From the NCBI RefSeq assembly GCF_900129685.1, contig NZ_FQWM01000002.1, positions 458,654-522,653 of the forward strand: DNA of 64,000 nucleotides, written 5' to 3'. Within the stretch, counting starts at the first letter, position 1. Every line of letters begins with the position of its first letter. The notes beneath the pieces were generated by a model. The model was not told the DNA's origin, searched no databases, and was given only the letters and a program-made list of their open reading frames with translations. Both the position numbers and the translations under genes were made by a program. Below are positions 9,009-17,725 of this stretch, piece after piece. The stretch is from Cognatishimia maritima. Lineage in GTDB: Bacteria; Pseudomonadota; Alphaproteobacteria; Rhodobacterales; Rhodobacteraceae.

Positions 9009-9827
9009 TTATGCGGTCTTCAAATCAACGCCCGGCGCATAGGCGATGAAGAAGGGGTTTGCAAAATCCGCTTTGCCATAGGTGAGCGGCGTATGGTCGT
9101 CAAAACGCACAACGTCACCACCAGCACCCAGCAACACAGCGTGTCCGGCGGCCGTGTCCCATTCCATCGTGCGACCTACGCGCGGATAAATATCGGCTTC
9201 GCCTGTTGCGACCAGACAGAACTTCAGAGATGACCCGGCGCTCTTGCTGTCTTTGACCGCATATTTGTTGATGTAATCCTCGGTCGCCTGATCGCGGTGG
9301 GATTTTGACGCCACAATCATCAACCCCGCATTGTTTGGCGTTGCGACATTGATCGGTGCAAGCGGACCGACAGTGTCCAAATCGAATGCACCACTTTCTT
9401 CGACGGATTGGCCATCCGCTTGGGTAAAGAACATGCGGTCTTTGGCAGGCGCATAGACGACACCACGCTGAGGCACGCCGCTCTCGACGTAAGCAATGTT
9501 GACAGTGAAATCGCCACGGCGATGGATGAATTCTTTGGTGCCGTCCAACGGATCAACGATCAGAAACGTGTCGCCCTTGGCCTTATGGCTTTCGGCCTGC
9601 TCTTCAGTGACCAGCATCACGTCTGGAAATGCGGCGCTCAGACCCTTGGAAATAATCGCATCCGCGGCCTCATCGGCGATGGTGACCGGGCTGTCATCTG
9701 ACTTCAATTTCACATCAAAATCGTCGGAGTTGTAGATATCCATGATCTTGCGACCGGCTTCGATGGCCAGACGGCGCATGACCGGGACGAGTTCTTCATA
9801 GTTCAAGGGATGCTCCCACTTAGGCAT
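9009..9827 (-). CDS. cysQ: 3'(2'),5'-bisphosphate nucleotidase CysQ (PAP phosphatase)
   Basis: A 272-residue inositol-monophosphatase-superfamily enzyme. Metal-site motifs are visible: TEEQAE near residue 75, VDPLDGTKEF near 95 (the DPxDGT signature) and EWDTAAGHAVLLGAGG near 220. It hydrolyses 3'-phosphoadenosine-5'-phosphate to AMP, removing the product of PAPS-dependent sulfation and PAPS reduction. ATG at 9827 begins a typical N-terminus (LVPVMRRLAIEAG); the frame stays open upstream to 9953, but this would overlap the divergent permease gene. Its position within the glycan locus that carries a sulfotransferase is suggestive, though cysQ also serves sulfur assimilation generally. Confidence 0.9.
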   Translation of the reverse strand: MPKWEHPLNYEELVPVMRRLAIEAGRKIMDIYNSDDFDVKLKSDDSPVTIADEAADAIISKGLSAAFPDVMLVTEEQAESHKAKGDTFLIVDPLDGTKEFIHRRGDFTVNIAYVESGVPQRGVVYAPAKDRMFFTQADGQSVEESGAFDLDTVGPLAPINVATPNNAGLMIVASKSHRDQATEDYINKYAVKDSKSAGSSLKFCLVATGEADIYPRVGRTMEWDTAAGHAVLLGAGGDVVRFDDHTPLTYGKADFANPFFIAYAPGVDLKTA

Positions 9828-9922
9828 TTGTTGAAAATTAAACTGCGCCCCCTTATGGTGATCTCGACACGGAACAGCAAGAATTCCGTGCACTACCGCA
9901 GGTATATCACGCAGGAAGCCGC

Positions 9923-10744
9923 ATGTTTCAGCAATCCGGCCCCAAGACCACAATGCAATCCGCGATCACGATCTTTGAGCTCGTGTATCACTCGATGGTG
10001 CGCAACGTCCGTAAAACACATGGCAATGCCATGATGTCGATCCTGCTCAATATGATGCAAACGGCCATTTTTGTGCTGGCTTTCTTCTTTATGTTCTCAC
10101 TTTTGAACCTGCGCGGGGCCGCCATTCGCGGTGATTTTCTGCTTTATATCATGTCGGGCGTGTTCCTGTTTATGACCCACACCAAGACGATGGGGGCCGT
10201 TGTCGGGGCGGAAGGACCCTCCTCTCCGATGATGAAACACGCGCCGATGAACACCGCGATTGCCATTTTGGCCGCCGCTTTCGGAACGCTCTATATCCAA
10301 GCGCTTTCTCTTTTTGCGATCCTCTTTATCTATCACGTTGGCTTTACCCCGATCGAGGTGGATGACCCGATTGGGGCCTTGGGGATGCTGCTGATTTCCT
10401 GGTTTACCGGTGCGACTATCGGCTTGGTGCTTTTGGCGATCAAACCCTGGTATCCGACCTTTGTGTCCATCCTCAACACGGTATACGCGCGGGCCAATAT
10501 GATTGCTTCGGGCAAGATGTTTGTGGCCAATACATTGCCGGGGTTCATGCTGGCGATGTTTGACTGGAACCCGCTGTTTCACACGATTGATCAGGCGCGG
10601 GGGTTTGTGTTCATCAACTACGCGCCGCGCAACTCCAGCCCCGACTACCCGCTTTATGTCGGGTTGGTCTTATTGATGATCGGGCTGATGGGGGAATTCT
10701 ATACGCGCAAACAGGCATCACTCAGCTGGGGATCAAAGCGATGA
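9923..10744 (+). CDS. ABC-2 type polysaccharide export permease (KpsM/Wzm-like)
   Basis: A 273-residue integral membrane protein with about six hydrophobic helices (near residues 40-62, 72-90, 110-135, 145-165, 170-190 and 245-262), typical of ABC-2 permeases exporting capsule or O-antigen chains. AGGAAG precedes ATG 9923 by six bases. No partner ATPase (KpsT/Wzt) gene is present in this window, so the nucleotide-binding subunit must be encoded elsewhere. The following SH3 gene overlaps its stop codon by four bases (ATGA), indicating coupling. The surrounding glycosyltransferase genes support a glycan substrate. Confidence 0.8.
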   Translation: MFQQSGPKTTMQSAITIFELVYHSMVRNVRKTHGNAMMSILLNMMQTAIFVLAFFFMFSLLNLRGAAIRGDFLLYIMSGVFLFMTHTKTMGAVVGAEGPSSPMMKHAPMNTAIAILAAAFGTLYIQALSLFAILFIYHVGFTPIEVDDPIGALGMLLISWFTGATIGLVLLAIKPWYPTFVSILNTVYARANMIASGKMFVANTLPGFMLAMFDWNPLFHTIDQARGFVFINYAPRNSSPDYPLYVGLVLLMIGLMGEFYTRKQASLSWGSKR

Positions 10745-11367
10745 TCCGCTGGGCGCTCTGTTGTGTGACTTTGAGCGGCCCTGCACTCGCGGGCGGGCAT
10801 GAAATGGATCAGTTTCCTGTTTTCGGACATGTCGCCAATGTGGCGGCGGATGATGTGCTGAACATCCGCATGTCGCCTGATGCTGGCTCTGAAATCTACG
10901 GTACGCTGGCACCTAACCAACGCGACATCGAAATCGTGGCGCAGGATGACAGCGGCAACTGGGGTCTTGTGAACAGCGGCGAAGGCAGTGGCTGGGTGCA
11001 TCTCAACTTCATTGATATCCCCGACCAACCAAAATGGCATTCGTTTGAGCGCGCCTTGTCCTGCTATGGCGCAGAGCCATTCTGGGATTTCACGTTAGAT
11101 GTTGGTGCCAAAGACGCGGTCTATGTGGGCTATGACTCCCAAAGTACGGCCTATTATGTGGATTGGCTCACCGATATCGCAGCGCGTGTTGGCGGGATCA
11201 TTGGGCTTGGCGCGGGCGATGCGCAAAACGGATTTTCGGCCCTGATCGAAAACCAGATGTGCCACGACGGCATGTCAGATCGCGAAAGCGCGCTGCGTAT
11301 TCGGCTGTTCCTTCATCAGGATGGCACATCCTATGGCTTGGATGGCTGCTGCAACATCGTCCCCTGA
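10741..11367 (+). CDS. Exported SH3-domain protein
   Basis: A 208-residue protein with a short N-terminal signal-like stretch (ALCCVTLSGPALAGG). A bacterial SH3 domain follows at about residues 25-95 (VLNIRMSPDAGSEIYGTL, then WGLVNSGEGSGWVHLNFI). The C-terminal half contains several cysteines (CYGAEPFW near 105, NQMCHDGMSD near 175, DGCCNIVP at the end), as in the COG3650-like periplasmic proteins. Bacterial SH3 domains often bind peptidoglycan or peptides; the target is unknown here. It is translationally coupled to the ABC permease. Its 3' end overlaps the convergent alkB by 37 bases. Confidence 0.7.
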   Translation: MIRWALCCVTLSGPALAGGHEMDQFPVFGHVANVAADDVLNIRMSPDAGSEIYGTLAPNQRDIEIVAQDDSGNWGLVNSGEGSGWVHLNFIDIPDQPKWHSFERALSCYGAEPFWDFTLDVGAKDAVYVGYDSQSTAYYVDWLTDIAARVGGIIGLGAGDAQNGFSALIENQMCHDGMSDRESALRIRLFLHQDGTSYGLDGCCNIVP

Positions 11368-11975
11368 TCAACCGCACGCAGGGTCAGATTGATCCGGCCA
11401 CCGTTTGGCAACAGCGACGCGCTTTTGAACCGGATGCGGTCAATTCCGTGATAGCTCAGCCGCGCGTCCCCGCCCATCACAACCACATCGCCTGACGACA
11501 ACCAGATCGACTCGGTCTTGCCGCCGCGCGTGGGGCTGCCCATGCGAAAAAGCGCATCGTCCCCAAGTGAGATCGACACCACCGGCCAGCGAAAATCGCC
11601 TTCGTCCTTGTCTTGATGCAGGCCCATGCGCGCGCCCTCGCCGTAGAAATTGATGAGGCAGCTGTCAGGCAGACGCGACGTATCTGCGACCGCGCGCCAG
11701 ACATCCAACACCACTTCGGGGATGGCAGGCCAAGCAACACCATTCGGATGATTGGCCTCATAGCGATAGCCTGACCGGTCACTGATCCAGCCCAATTGCC
11801 CGGCAGAGGTCATGCGCACCGACATCTTTTGACCCCGCGAGGTCACAGGCGCAAAGAATGGTGCCGCTCCAGCAATGGCCCGCGCTTCGGACACAAGCGC
11901 TTCCTGAACCGAACGGTCAAGAAAGCCCTTATAAATCAGGAAACCGCGCAGATTTATGGGATCAATTTGTGCCAT
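11331..11975 (-). CDS. alkB: DNA/RNA alkylation repair dioxygenase AlkB
   Basis: A 214-residue Fe(II)/2-oxoglutarate dioxygenase. Iron ligands are visible as HQD (in MGLHQDKDEGDF) and the later His in LSYHGIDRIRF, and the 2-oxoglutarate-binding Arg lies in RINLTLR at the C-terminus. AlkB oxidatively removes 1-methyladenine and 3-methylcytosine lesions. ATG 11975 is preceded by GGAGAAGG at good spacing and is preferred to the longer open frame to 12023. The 3' end overlaps the convergent SH3 gene. It is divergent from dnaK across 190 bases. Confidence 0.92.
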   Translation of the reverse strand: MAQIDPINLRGFLIYKGFLDRSVQEALVSEARAIAGAAPFFAPVTSRGQKMSVRMTSAGQLGWISDRSGYRYEANHPNGVAWPAIPEVVLDVWRAVADTSRLPDSCLINFYGEGARMGLHQDKDEGDFRWPVVSISLGDDALFRMGSPTRGGKTESIWLSSGDVVVMGGDARLSYHGIDRIRFKSASLLPNGGRINLTLRAVDQGTMLQQPSKP

Positions 11976-12030
11976 TTTCGCCTTCTCCGGCTGAATCCGG
12001 CAAAATTGCCGTTCTGCTACCAAACTGGCG

Positions 12031-12059
12031 CTTGCAGCACCTATTTTGCCTCCCTATAT
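12031..12059 (+). promoter_or_regulatory. Predicted RpoH (sigma-32) heat-shock promoter of dnaK
   Basis: CTTG at 12031-12034 and CCTATAT at 12053-12059 are separated by 18 bases. This matches the alphaproteobacterial RpoH pattern (CTTG, 17-18 bases, CYTATNT). It lies 107 bases before the dnaK ATG, implying a roughly 100-base leader. Heat-shock control of dnaK is established in the class; use of this site is inference. Confidence 0.65.
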
Positions 12060-12165
12060 ACCCTCCGAAGCGTGATGGCCAAAGGCCGTCGCAAACGGAA
12101 TCGGGGCGGGGTGCCAAAACGGGTCTCGTCTCGGAATATCGCCTTAAGTTAGAAGGGATCAAAAT

Positions 12166-14076
12166 ATGGGCAAAGTTATCGGTATCGACCTCGGTACAAC
12201 GAACTCCTGCGTTGCCATCATGGATGGCTCCCAAGCACGTGTGATCGAAAACGCGGAAGGTGCACGCACCACGCCATCGATCGTCGCATTCACAGAAGAC
12301 GAACGTCTTGTCGGCCAGCCTGCGAAACGTCAGGCTGTCACCAACCCTGAAAACACTGTCTTCGGCGTAAAGCGTCTGATTGGTCGTCGTTTTGACGATC
12401 CGGCTGTCGAAAAAGATAAGAAGATGGTGCCATTCGCGATTGTGAACGGCGGCAACGGTGACGCATGGGTTGAAGCACGCGGCGAGAAATACTCTCCGTC
12501 TCAAATCTCTGCCTTCACACTGGGCAAGATGAAAGAGACCGCAGAATCCTACCTTGGCGAAGAAGTCACACAGGCGGTGATCACCGTTCCTGCGTACTTC
12601 AACGACGCACAGCGTCAGGCGACCAAAGACGCGGGCAAAATCGCCGGTCTGGAAGTTCTGCGTATCATCAACGAACCAACAGCGGCTGCGCTGGCCTATG
12701 GTCTGGACAAAGAAGAAACCCAAACCATCGCGGTTTATGACCTTGGTGGTGGTACCTTCGACGTAACCATCCTGGAAATCGACGAAGGCCTGTTTGAAGT
12801 AAAATCCACCAACGGGGACACCTTCCTTGGTGGTGAAGACTTTGACATGCGCATCGTGAACTACCTCGCGGATCAGTTCAAAAAAGAGCACGGCGTTGAT
12901 CTGTCCAAAGACAAGATGGCCCTGCAGCGTCTGAAAGAAGCCGCCGAAAAAGCAAAAATCGAACTGTCTTCTGCCTCCCAAACAGAGATCAACCAACCGT
13001 TTATCTCAATGGGCAAAGACGGCGCGCCTTTGCACATGGTCATGAAACTGACCCGTGCAAAGCTGGAATCTCTGGTTGGCGACCTGATCAAGAACTCCAT
13101 GAAGCCATGTGCAGCAGCTCTGAAAGACGCAGGTCTGACAGCCGCTGACATCGACGAAGTTGTTCTGGTCGGTGGCCAAACCCGCATGCCGAAGGTCATC
13201 GAAGAAGTGACCAAATTCTTCGGCAAAGAGCCGCACAAGGGTGTGAACCCTGACGAAGTTGTGGCGATGGGTGCTGCAATTCAGGCCGGTGTTCTGCAAG
13301 GCGACGTGAAAGACGTTGTGCTTCTGGACGTGACTCCTCTGTCCTTGGGTATCGAAACCCTGGGCGGCGTGTTCACCCGCTTGATCGACCGCAACACCAC
13401 AATCCCAACGAAGAAGTCTCAGACTTTCTCGACTGCGGAAGACAACCAGAATGCTGTGACCCTGCGCGTGTTCCAGGGTGAGCGTGAAATGGCGGCGGAC
13501 AACAAAATCCTCGGCCAGTTCAACCTGGAAGACATCCCGCCAGCACCACGCGGTATGCCACAGATCGAAGTGACCTTTGACATCGACGCAAACGGCATCG
13601 TGTCCGTTGGCGCGAAAGACAAGGGCACCGGCAAAGAGCAGTCGATCACCATCCAAGCCTCCGGTGGTCTGTCTGACGAGGACATCGAAGCCATGGTCAA
13701 AGACGCGGAAGCAAATGCTGAAGCGGATAAAGAGCGCAAAGAGCTGGTGGAAGCGCGCAACCAAGCGGAAAGCCTGATCCATTCGACTGAAAAGTCCATG
13801 GAAGAGCATTCCGACAAGGTTGACCCAACCACCATCGAAGCCATCGAACTGGCAATTGCGGCTCTGAAAGACGATCTGGAAGACGAAAAAGCCTCTGCCG
13901 ATAAGATCAAGTCTGGCGTTCAGAACGTCACTGAAGCGGCCATGAAGCTGGGCGAAGCGATCTACAAGGCGCAGGCCGAAGAAGCAGACGAGCCTGCGGG
14001 CGCGGATGCCTCTGGTCCAGCAGACGACGATATCGTCGACGCTGACTTCGAAGATCTGGACGGCGACAAGCGCTAA
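12166..14076 (+). CDS. dnaK: Hsp70 chaperone DnaK
   Basis: A 636-residue Hsp70 of full length. The ATPase domain starts with [16 protein letters not shown], carries [14 protein letters not shown] near residue 190 and the interdomain linker [13 protein letters not shown] near 385. The substrate domain and the acidic tail ending [12 protein letters not shown] follow. It folds nascent and heat-damaged proteins with DnaJ and GrpE. AGAAGGGA precedes the ATG. dnaJ lies 85 bases downstream with a hairpin between them. A predicted RpoH promoter lies upstream. Confidence 0.98.
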   Translation: MGKVIGIDLGTTNSCVAIMDGSQARVIENAEGARTTPSIVAFTEDERLVGQPAKRQAVTNPENTVFGVKRLIGRRFDDPAVEKDKKMVPFAIVNGGNGDAWVEARGEKYSPSQISAFTLGKMKETAESYLGEEVTQAVITVPAYFNDAQRQATKDAGKIAGLEVLRIINEPTAAALAYGLDKEETQTIAVYDLGGGTFDVTILEIDEGLFEVKSTNGDTFLGGEDFDMRIVNYLADQFKKEHGVDLSKDKMALQRLKEAAEKAKIELSSASQTEINQPFISMGKDGAPLHMVMKLTRAKLESLVGDLIKNSMKPCAAALKDAGLTAADIDEVVLVGGQTRMPKVIEEVTKFFGKEPHKGVNPDEVVAMGAAIQAGVLQGDVKDVVLLDVTPLSLGIETLGGVFTRLIDRNTTIPTKKSQTFSTAEDNQNAVTLRVFQGEREMAADNKILGQFNLEDIPPAPRGMPQIEVTFDIDANGIVSVGAKDKGTGKEQSITIQASGGLSDEDIEAMVKDAEANAEADKERKELVEARNQAESLIHSTEKSMEEHSDKVDPTTIEAIELAIAALKDDLEDEKASADKIKSGVQNVTEAAMKLGEAIYKAQAEEADEPAGADASGPADDDIVDADFEDLDGDKR

Positions 14077-14099
14077 GCGCGCGGTCGGAGCATGAATTC

Positions 14100-14130
14100 G
14101 GGCCGGTCCGGACGCCGGGCTGGCCCTTTT
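14100..14130 (+). terminator. GC-rich hairpin with T-run between dnaK and dnaJ
   Basis: GGGCCGGTCCGG and CCGGGCTGGCCC pair around a three-base loop (ACG) with two G-U pairs, followed by TTTT, C, A, TTTTT. It has intrinsic-terminator form and would lower dnaJ readthrough relative to dnaK, or stabilise the dnaK 3' end. Confidence 0.6.
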
Positions 14131-14161
14131 CATTTTTCCGACTCAGAGGAGTAACCAACCC

Positions 14162-15304
14162 ATGGCAAAACGCGATTACTACGACGTGCTGGGTGTGGGC
14201 AAAGGCGCCTCTGCGGACGAAATCAAAAAGGGCTATCGCAAGAAAGCCAAAGAATTTCACCCGGACCGCAACGCCGACAATCCAGACGCCGAATCCAAGT
14301 TCAAAGAAGCAAACGAAGCCTACGAAGTCCTGAAAGACGCCAACAAAAAGGCTGCTTATGACCAATACGGTCATGCGGCTTTCGAAGGCGGCATGAGCGG
14401 TGGCGGTGCTGGGCGCGGCCATCCGGGCGGCGATTTCTCATCGGCCTTCTCCGATGTGTTCGACGATCTGTTTGGTGATTTCATGGGCGGCGGTCGCGGT
14501 GGCGGTCGCCAACGCGCGGCGCGCGGCTCTGACCTGCGTTACAACCTGCGTGTGACCTTGGAAGAAGCCTACTCCGGTCTGCAGAAAACCATACAGGTTC
14601 CGACTTCTGTATCCTGTGGGTCCTGCGACGGCTCCGGCGCAGAAGGCGGCGCAGAACCGACCACATGCCCGACCTGTTCCGGCATGGGTAAAGTCCGTGC
14701 GCAGCAGGGCTTCTTTACGGTCGAACGCACCTGCCCAAGCTGCTCTGGCCTTGGTCAGATCATCAAGAACCCCTGCAAAACCTGCGGCGGCGTTGGTCGG
14801 ACCGAGAAAGACCGTTCTTTGGCGGTCAATATCCCGGCAGGCGTTGAAACCGGCACGCGCATTCGTCTGGCAGGTGAAGGCGAAGCTGGTCTGCGGGGTG
14901 GACCGACGGGCGACCTTTACATCTTTATCGATGTGGCCAAGCACAAGATCTTTGAACGCGAAGGCACCAATCTCTTCTGCCGCGTCCCGGTCTCTATGAC
15001 TGCCGCCGCGCTGGGGGGTGATATCGAGGTGCCAACGATTGACGGTGGCCGCAGCCGGGTGAAAATTCCGGCGGGCAGCCAATCAGGTCGTCAGATGCGC
15101 CTACGGTCCAAAGGCATGCCTGCCCTACGCGGTGCAGGTCAGGGCGATATGTTCATTGAACTGGCAGTCGAAACGCCGGTGAACCTGACCAGCCGCCAGA
15201 AAGAACTGCTGAAAGAGTTTGACGACCTGTCAGAGGATAACAGCCCCGAAAGCAGCAGTTTCTTTAAGTCAGTCAAAGGCTTCTGGGATTCGATGAAATC
15301 CTGA
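14162..15304 (+). CDS. dnaJ: Hsp40 co-chaperone DnaJ
   Basis: A 380-residue type I DnaJ. The J domain holds the HPD motif (FHPDRNADN near residue 34), a Gly/Phe-rich linker follows ([15 protein letters not shown]), and four CxxCxGxG zinc repeats lie near residues 150-215 ([32 protein letters not shown]). It stimulates DnaK ATPase and delivers substrates. GAGGAG precedes the ATG by nine bases. A strong terminator follows the stop. Confidence 0.97.
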   Translation: MAKRDYYDVLGVGKGASADEIKKGYRKKAKEFHPDRNADNPDAESKFKEANEAYEVLKDANKKAAYDQYGHAAFEGGMSGGGAGRGHPGGDFSSAFSDVFDDLFGDFMGGGRGGGRQRAARGSDLRYNLRVTLEEAYSGLQKTIQVPTSVSCGSCDGSGAEGGAEPTTCPTCSGMGKVRAQQGFFTVERTCPSCSGLGQIIKNPCKTCGGVGRTEKDRSLAVNIPAGVETGTRIRLAGEGEAGLRGGPTGDLYIFIDVAKHKIFEREGTNLFCRVPVSMTAAALGGDIEVPTIDGGRSRVKIPAGSQSGRQMRLRSKGMPALRGAGQGDMFIELAVETPVNLTSRQKELLKEFDDLSEDNSPESSSFFKSVKGFWDSMKS

Positions 15305-15324
15305 TCACCAGCACGAACCAAATG

Positions 15325-15352
15325 AAAGGCGCGTTTTGAACGCGCCTTTTTT
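15325..15352 (+). terminator. Intrinsic terminator of dnaKJ
   Basis: AAAGGCGCGTT and AACGCGCCTTT form an 11-bp perfect stem with a three-base loop, followed by a T-run. It lies 21 bases after the dnaJ stop. It also shows that an ATG at 15336 (inside the stem) is unlikely to be the radC start. Confidence 0.88.
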
Positions 15353-15398
15353 CATGGGCGTTTACGATTTGCTAACCTTGCTTTCAGAGGGTGAGGTC

Positions 15399-16154
15399 AT
15401 GTCTCAGCGTTACTCGCTTCAGGATCAGAGCCTCCCATTGTTGCAGAACGGCGTCCCTGCCGTGCCGCAGGGCGCGCGGTTGCCCTCTTATATCAAAGAT
15501 CACCGGCGGCGCCTGCGAGAGCGGTTTATGAAAGGCGGGGCCACCGCCCTGCCCGATTACGAATTGCTGGAACTGGTCCTGTTCCGCGCGATCCCCCGGC
15601 AGGATGTAAAGCCGCTCGCGCGTCGCTTGCTGGATCGGTTTGGCACATTCAACGGCGTGATCACCGCGCCCATCGCACGGCTAAAGGAATCCCATGGCGT
15701 CGGCGACGCTGTGATTTGCGAGTTGAAAATCGTTGAGGCTGCTGCCCAACGGCTGGCGCAATCCCGCGTGCTGAACAAACGGGTCATCAGTTCTTGGGAC
15801 GCTTTGTTGGACTACTGCCAGACCAGCATGGCGCATCTGGACACGGAACAGTTTCGTATCCTGTTCCTGGATACCAAAAACACGCTCATTGCAGATGAGG
15901 CGCAGGCCAAGGGCACTGTGGATCACGTGCCGGTTTACCCGCGTGAGGTTGTGAAACGCGCGCTGGAACTGAATGCCAGCGCGCTGATCCTTGTGCACAA
16001 CCACCCCTCGGGTGATCCAACGCCCTCGCAGGCCGACATCGAAATGACATTGCAAATCCAAGATGCCTGTCAGGTGATGTCAATCACCCTGCATGACCAC
16101 CTGATCGTCGGGCAATCCCGGCATCTGAGTTTTCGATCAGAGCAGTTGATCTAA
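15399..16154 (+). CDS. radC: RadC-family JAB/MPN-domain protein
   Basis: A 251-residue protein with an N-terminal helix-hairpin-helix-like region (LPDYELLELVLFRAIPRQDVKPLARRLL) and a C-terminal JAMM metalloprotease-like domain with the motif HNHPSGDPTPSQAD near residue 215 (HxH...SxxD). The family was named for DNA repair, but its biochemical role is unsettled. ATG 15399 is preceded by GAGGG and GAGG and begins after the dnaJ terminator. The 3' end overlaps the convergent OmpA-family gene by four bases. Confidence 0.87.
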   Translation: MSQRYSLQDQSLPLLQNGVPAVPQGARLPSYIKDHRRRLRERFMKGGATALPDYELLELVLFRAIPRQDVKPLARRLLDRFGTFNGVITAPIARLKESHGVGDAVICELKIVEAAAQRLAQSRVLNKRVISSWDALLDYCQTSMAHLDTEQFRILFLDTKNTLIADEAQAKGTVDHVPVYPREVVKRALELNASALILVHNHPSGDPTPSQADIEMTLQIQDACQVMSITLHDHLIVGQSRHLSFRSEQLI

Positions 16155-17701
16155 CGCACCCAGACCTCAACCCGCCGGTTGACCTGCCGACCCCACGCCG
16201 TTTCATCGCAAGCCATCGGAAGCGCCTCGCCATAGCCTTCGACGCTAACGGTCAGATTGGTTGGATCACTTTCAGTGGCAGCCAACACCGCATTGCGCAC
16301 GGCCTCTGCGCGGCGCAGGGCGATGGTCTTGTTGGCCTCTGCACTGCCATCACCGTCACTAAAGCCAACAAACACCAATTCACGCCCGTCATAGGTGCCA
16401 AGTTCCAAGGACCGCGCCAGTTGCTGCACATTGGACAGCGACTGCGGATCAAGGGCCGAGACACCGGGACGGAAGCGGAAGGTTGTCGTCAGCCGCTTAT
16501 GATTACCCAGCCGCGCGACCAGCGCCTGGACGTCGGCCAGTGGCACTGTTGAGTCGGCCAAGGCAATGGCATTGGCAAAGCGATCCCCCTGCTGCGCGAT
16601 GGGCACCTCTTCGGGGGACTGGTCAACAAACCCCGCGCGCCGGATCACAATCTGCGCCGCTGGCCCGCGCGTATAGGCAAGAAAATCGCGCGCCAGTTTC
16701 GGCAACCGCCGCGCAGGCAGATACAGGAACATGGGCGCGGTCAGCGGGTAGTCTTCGGTCTTGATCCCGCGCCGGCTGGCTTCCACGGCGAACCCGCAGC
16801 CCCCCGCCAACGGCACCCGCACGGCTTGACCTGAACTCGCGTAAGTCGTGATCCCAATCGCAAAAGGATCGCGCGCAACAGCGCTGGTCAGGGCCGCCAT
16901 CTTATCGTGGTATTGGGCATCCTCGGAAATCGCCTGCCCCGCTGGCTGCATCAACCGGTCTTCAATCGCCTGCAGCAAACCTGATTCCTGCTCCGGCACA
17001 TGCACCGAAATCGGTGCGTCCGGCCCGCCCAGCGCTTGCCAATTGTCGATCTCACCGGACATCACATGCGCAAGATCCAAGGGCGTCAGTTTCTGTACAG
17101 GGTTGCCGGGCGCGACGATGGGCACCAGGGCGTTCAGCGCCAACACGCGGCTGCGGTTCTTGCCCCGCATATTGCCCAACCCAGCCTCATAAGCGCGGCG
17201 CGTTTCCTCTTTGCGGATTTCACGCAGCGACATGGCAAGGTCGGCCTCATTCGCCAGCAGGTCAGCAAAGCCTTCGTCCGTTGTCGTTGCCTTGAACGTC
17301 GCGCGCATAAGATGAGCGCTGGTGTTCGGATCACTGAGCACATAGGTGAAATTCGACGTGTCTGTGATGTCTCGTGTCACAGCATAGCCGTTGCGCAGCG
17401 CAAACCCATCGAGCAGCGCAGGCATCAAGAGTTCCGCCATGCCCGCGGCGCCAGAAATCGTGATTTCGGCCACAAAATCCGTCAGGTTCGGACAGGCCGG
17501 GCCTTCGCAGTTCACGCCAGAGCCATCGACGGTCAGTTCGCCGTAGACTGTCAGAACGCGATAGAATTCACCGTCAAAACCCAGCAAGTTACCCGAGATT
17601 TCTACCGCCCCGTCCGGCGAGGTCAGCGTGACGTCCTGCGCATTTGCACAGAGGGTCCAAAAAGAAAGTGCGGCTAGGCACGCCGCACGTAAAATTGTCA
17701 T
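16151..17701 (-). CDS. Exported substrate-binding-like protein fused to an OmpA C-terminal domain
   Basis: A 516-residue protein with a cleavable signal peptide (LAALSFWTLCANAQ, cleavage near residue 22). A PstS-like periplasmic binding region follows at roughly residues 90-350 (LTPLDLAHVMSGEIDNWQ is typical of the phosphate-binding-like superfamily). The C-terminal OmpA-like peptidoglycan-binding domain starts near 395 (FRFRPGVSALDPQS, VGFSDGDGSAEAN, VNRRVEVWVR). It should sit in the periplasm attached to peptidoglycan. The ligand is unknown; phosphate is not assured. It lies 24 bases downstream of another exported protein gene on the same strand. Confidence 0.75.
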   Translation of the reverse strand: MTILRAACLAALSFWTLCANAQDVTLTSPDGAVEISGNLLGFDGEFYRVLTVYGELTVDGSGVNCEGPACPNLTDFVAEITISGAAGMAELLMPALLDGFALRNGYAVTRDITDTSNFTYVLSDPNTSAHLMRATFKATTTDEGFADLLANEADLAMSLREIRKEETRRAYEAGLGNMRGKNRSRVLALNALVPIVAPGNPVQKLTPLDLAHVMSGEIDNWQALGGPDAPISVHVPEQESGLLQAIEDRLMQPAGQAISEDAQYHDKMAALTSAVARDPFAIGITTYASSGQAVRVPLAGGCGFAVEASRRGIKTEDYPLTAPMFLYLPARRLPKLARDFLAYTRGPAAQIVIRRAGFVDQSPEEVPIAQQGDRFANAIALADSTVPLADVQALVARLGNHKRLTTTFRFRPGVSALDPQSLSNVQQLARSLELGTYDGRELVFVGFSDGDGSAEANKTIALRRAEAVRNAVLAATESDPTNLTVSVEGYGEALPMACDETAWGRQVNRRVEVWVR

Positions 17702-17725
17702 CGTTAGAAACCCTGATTTGCGCTT

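Noticed and set aside
15336-15398. Upstream radC start
   Set aside because: The ATG lies inside the dnaJ terminator stem; ATG 15399 has a proper ribosome site.
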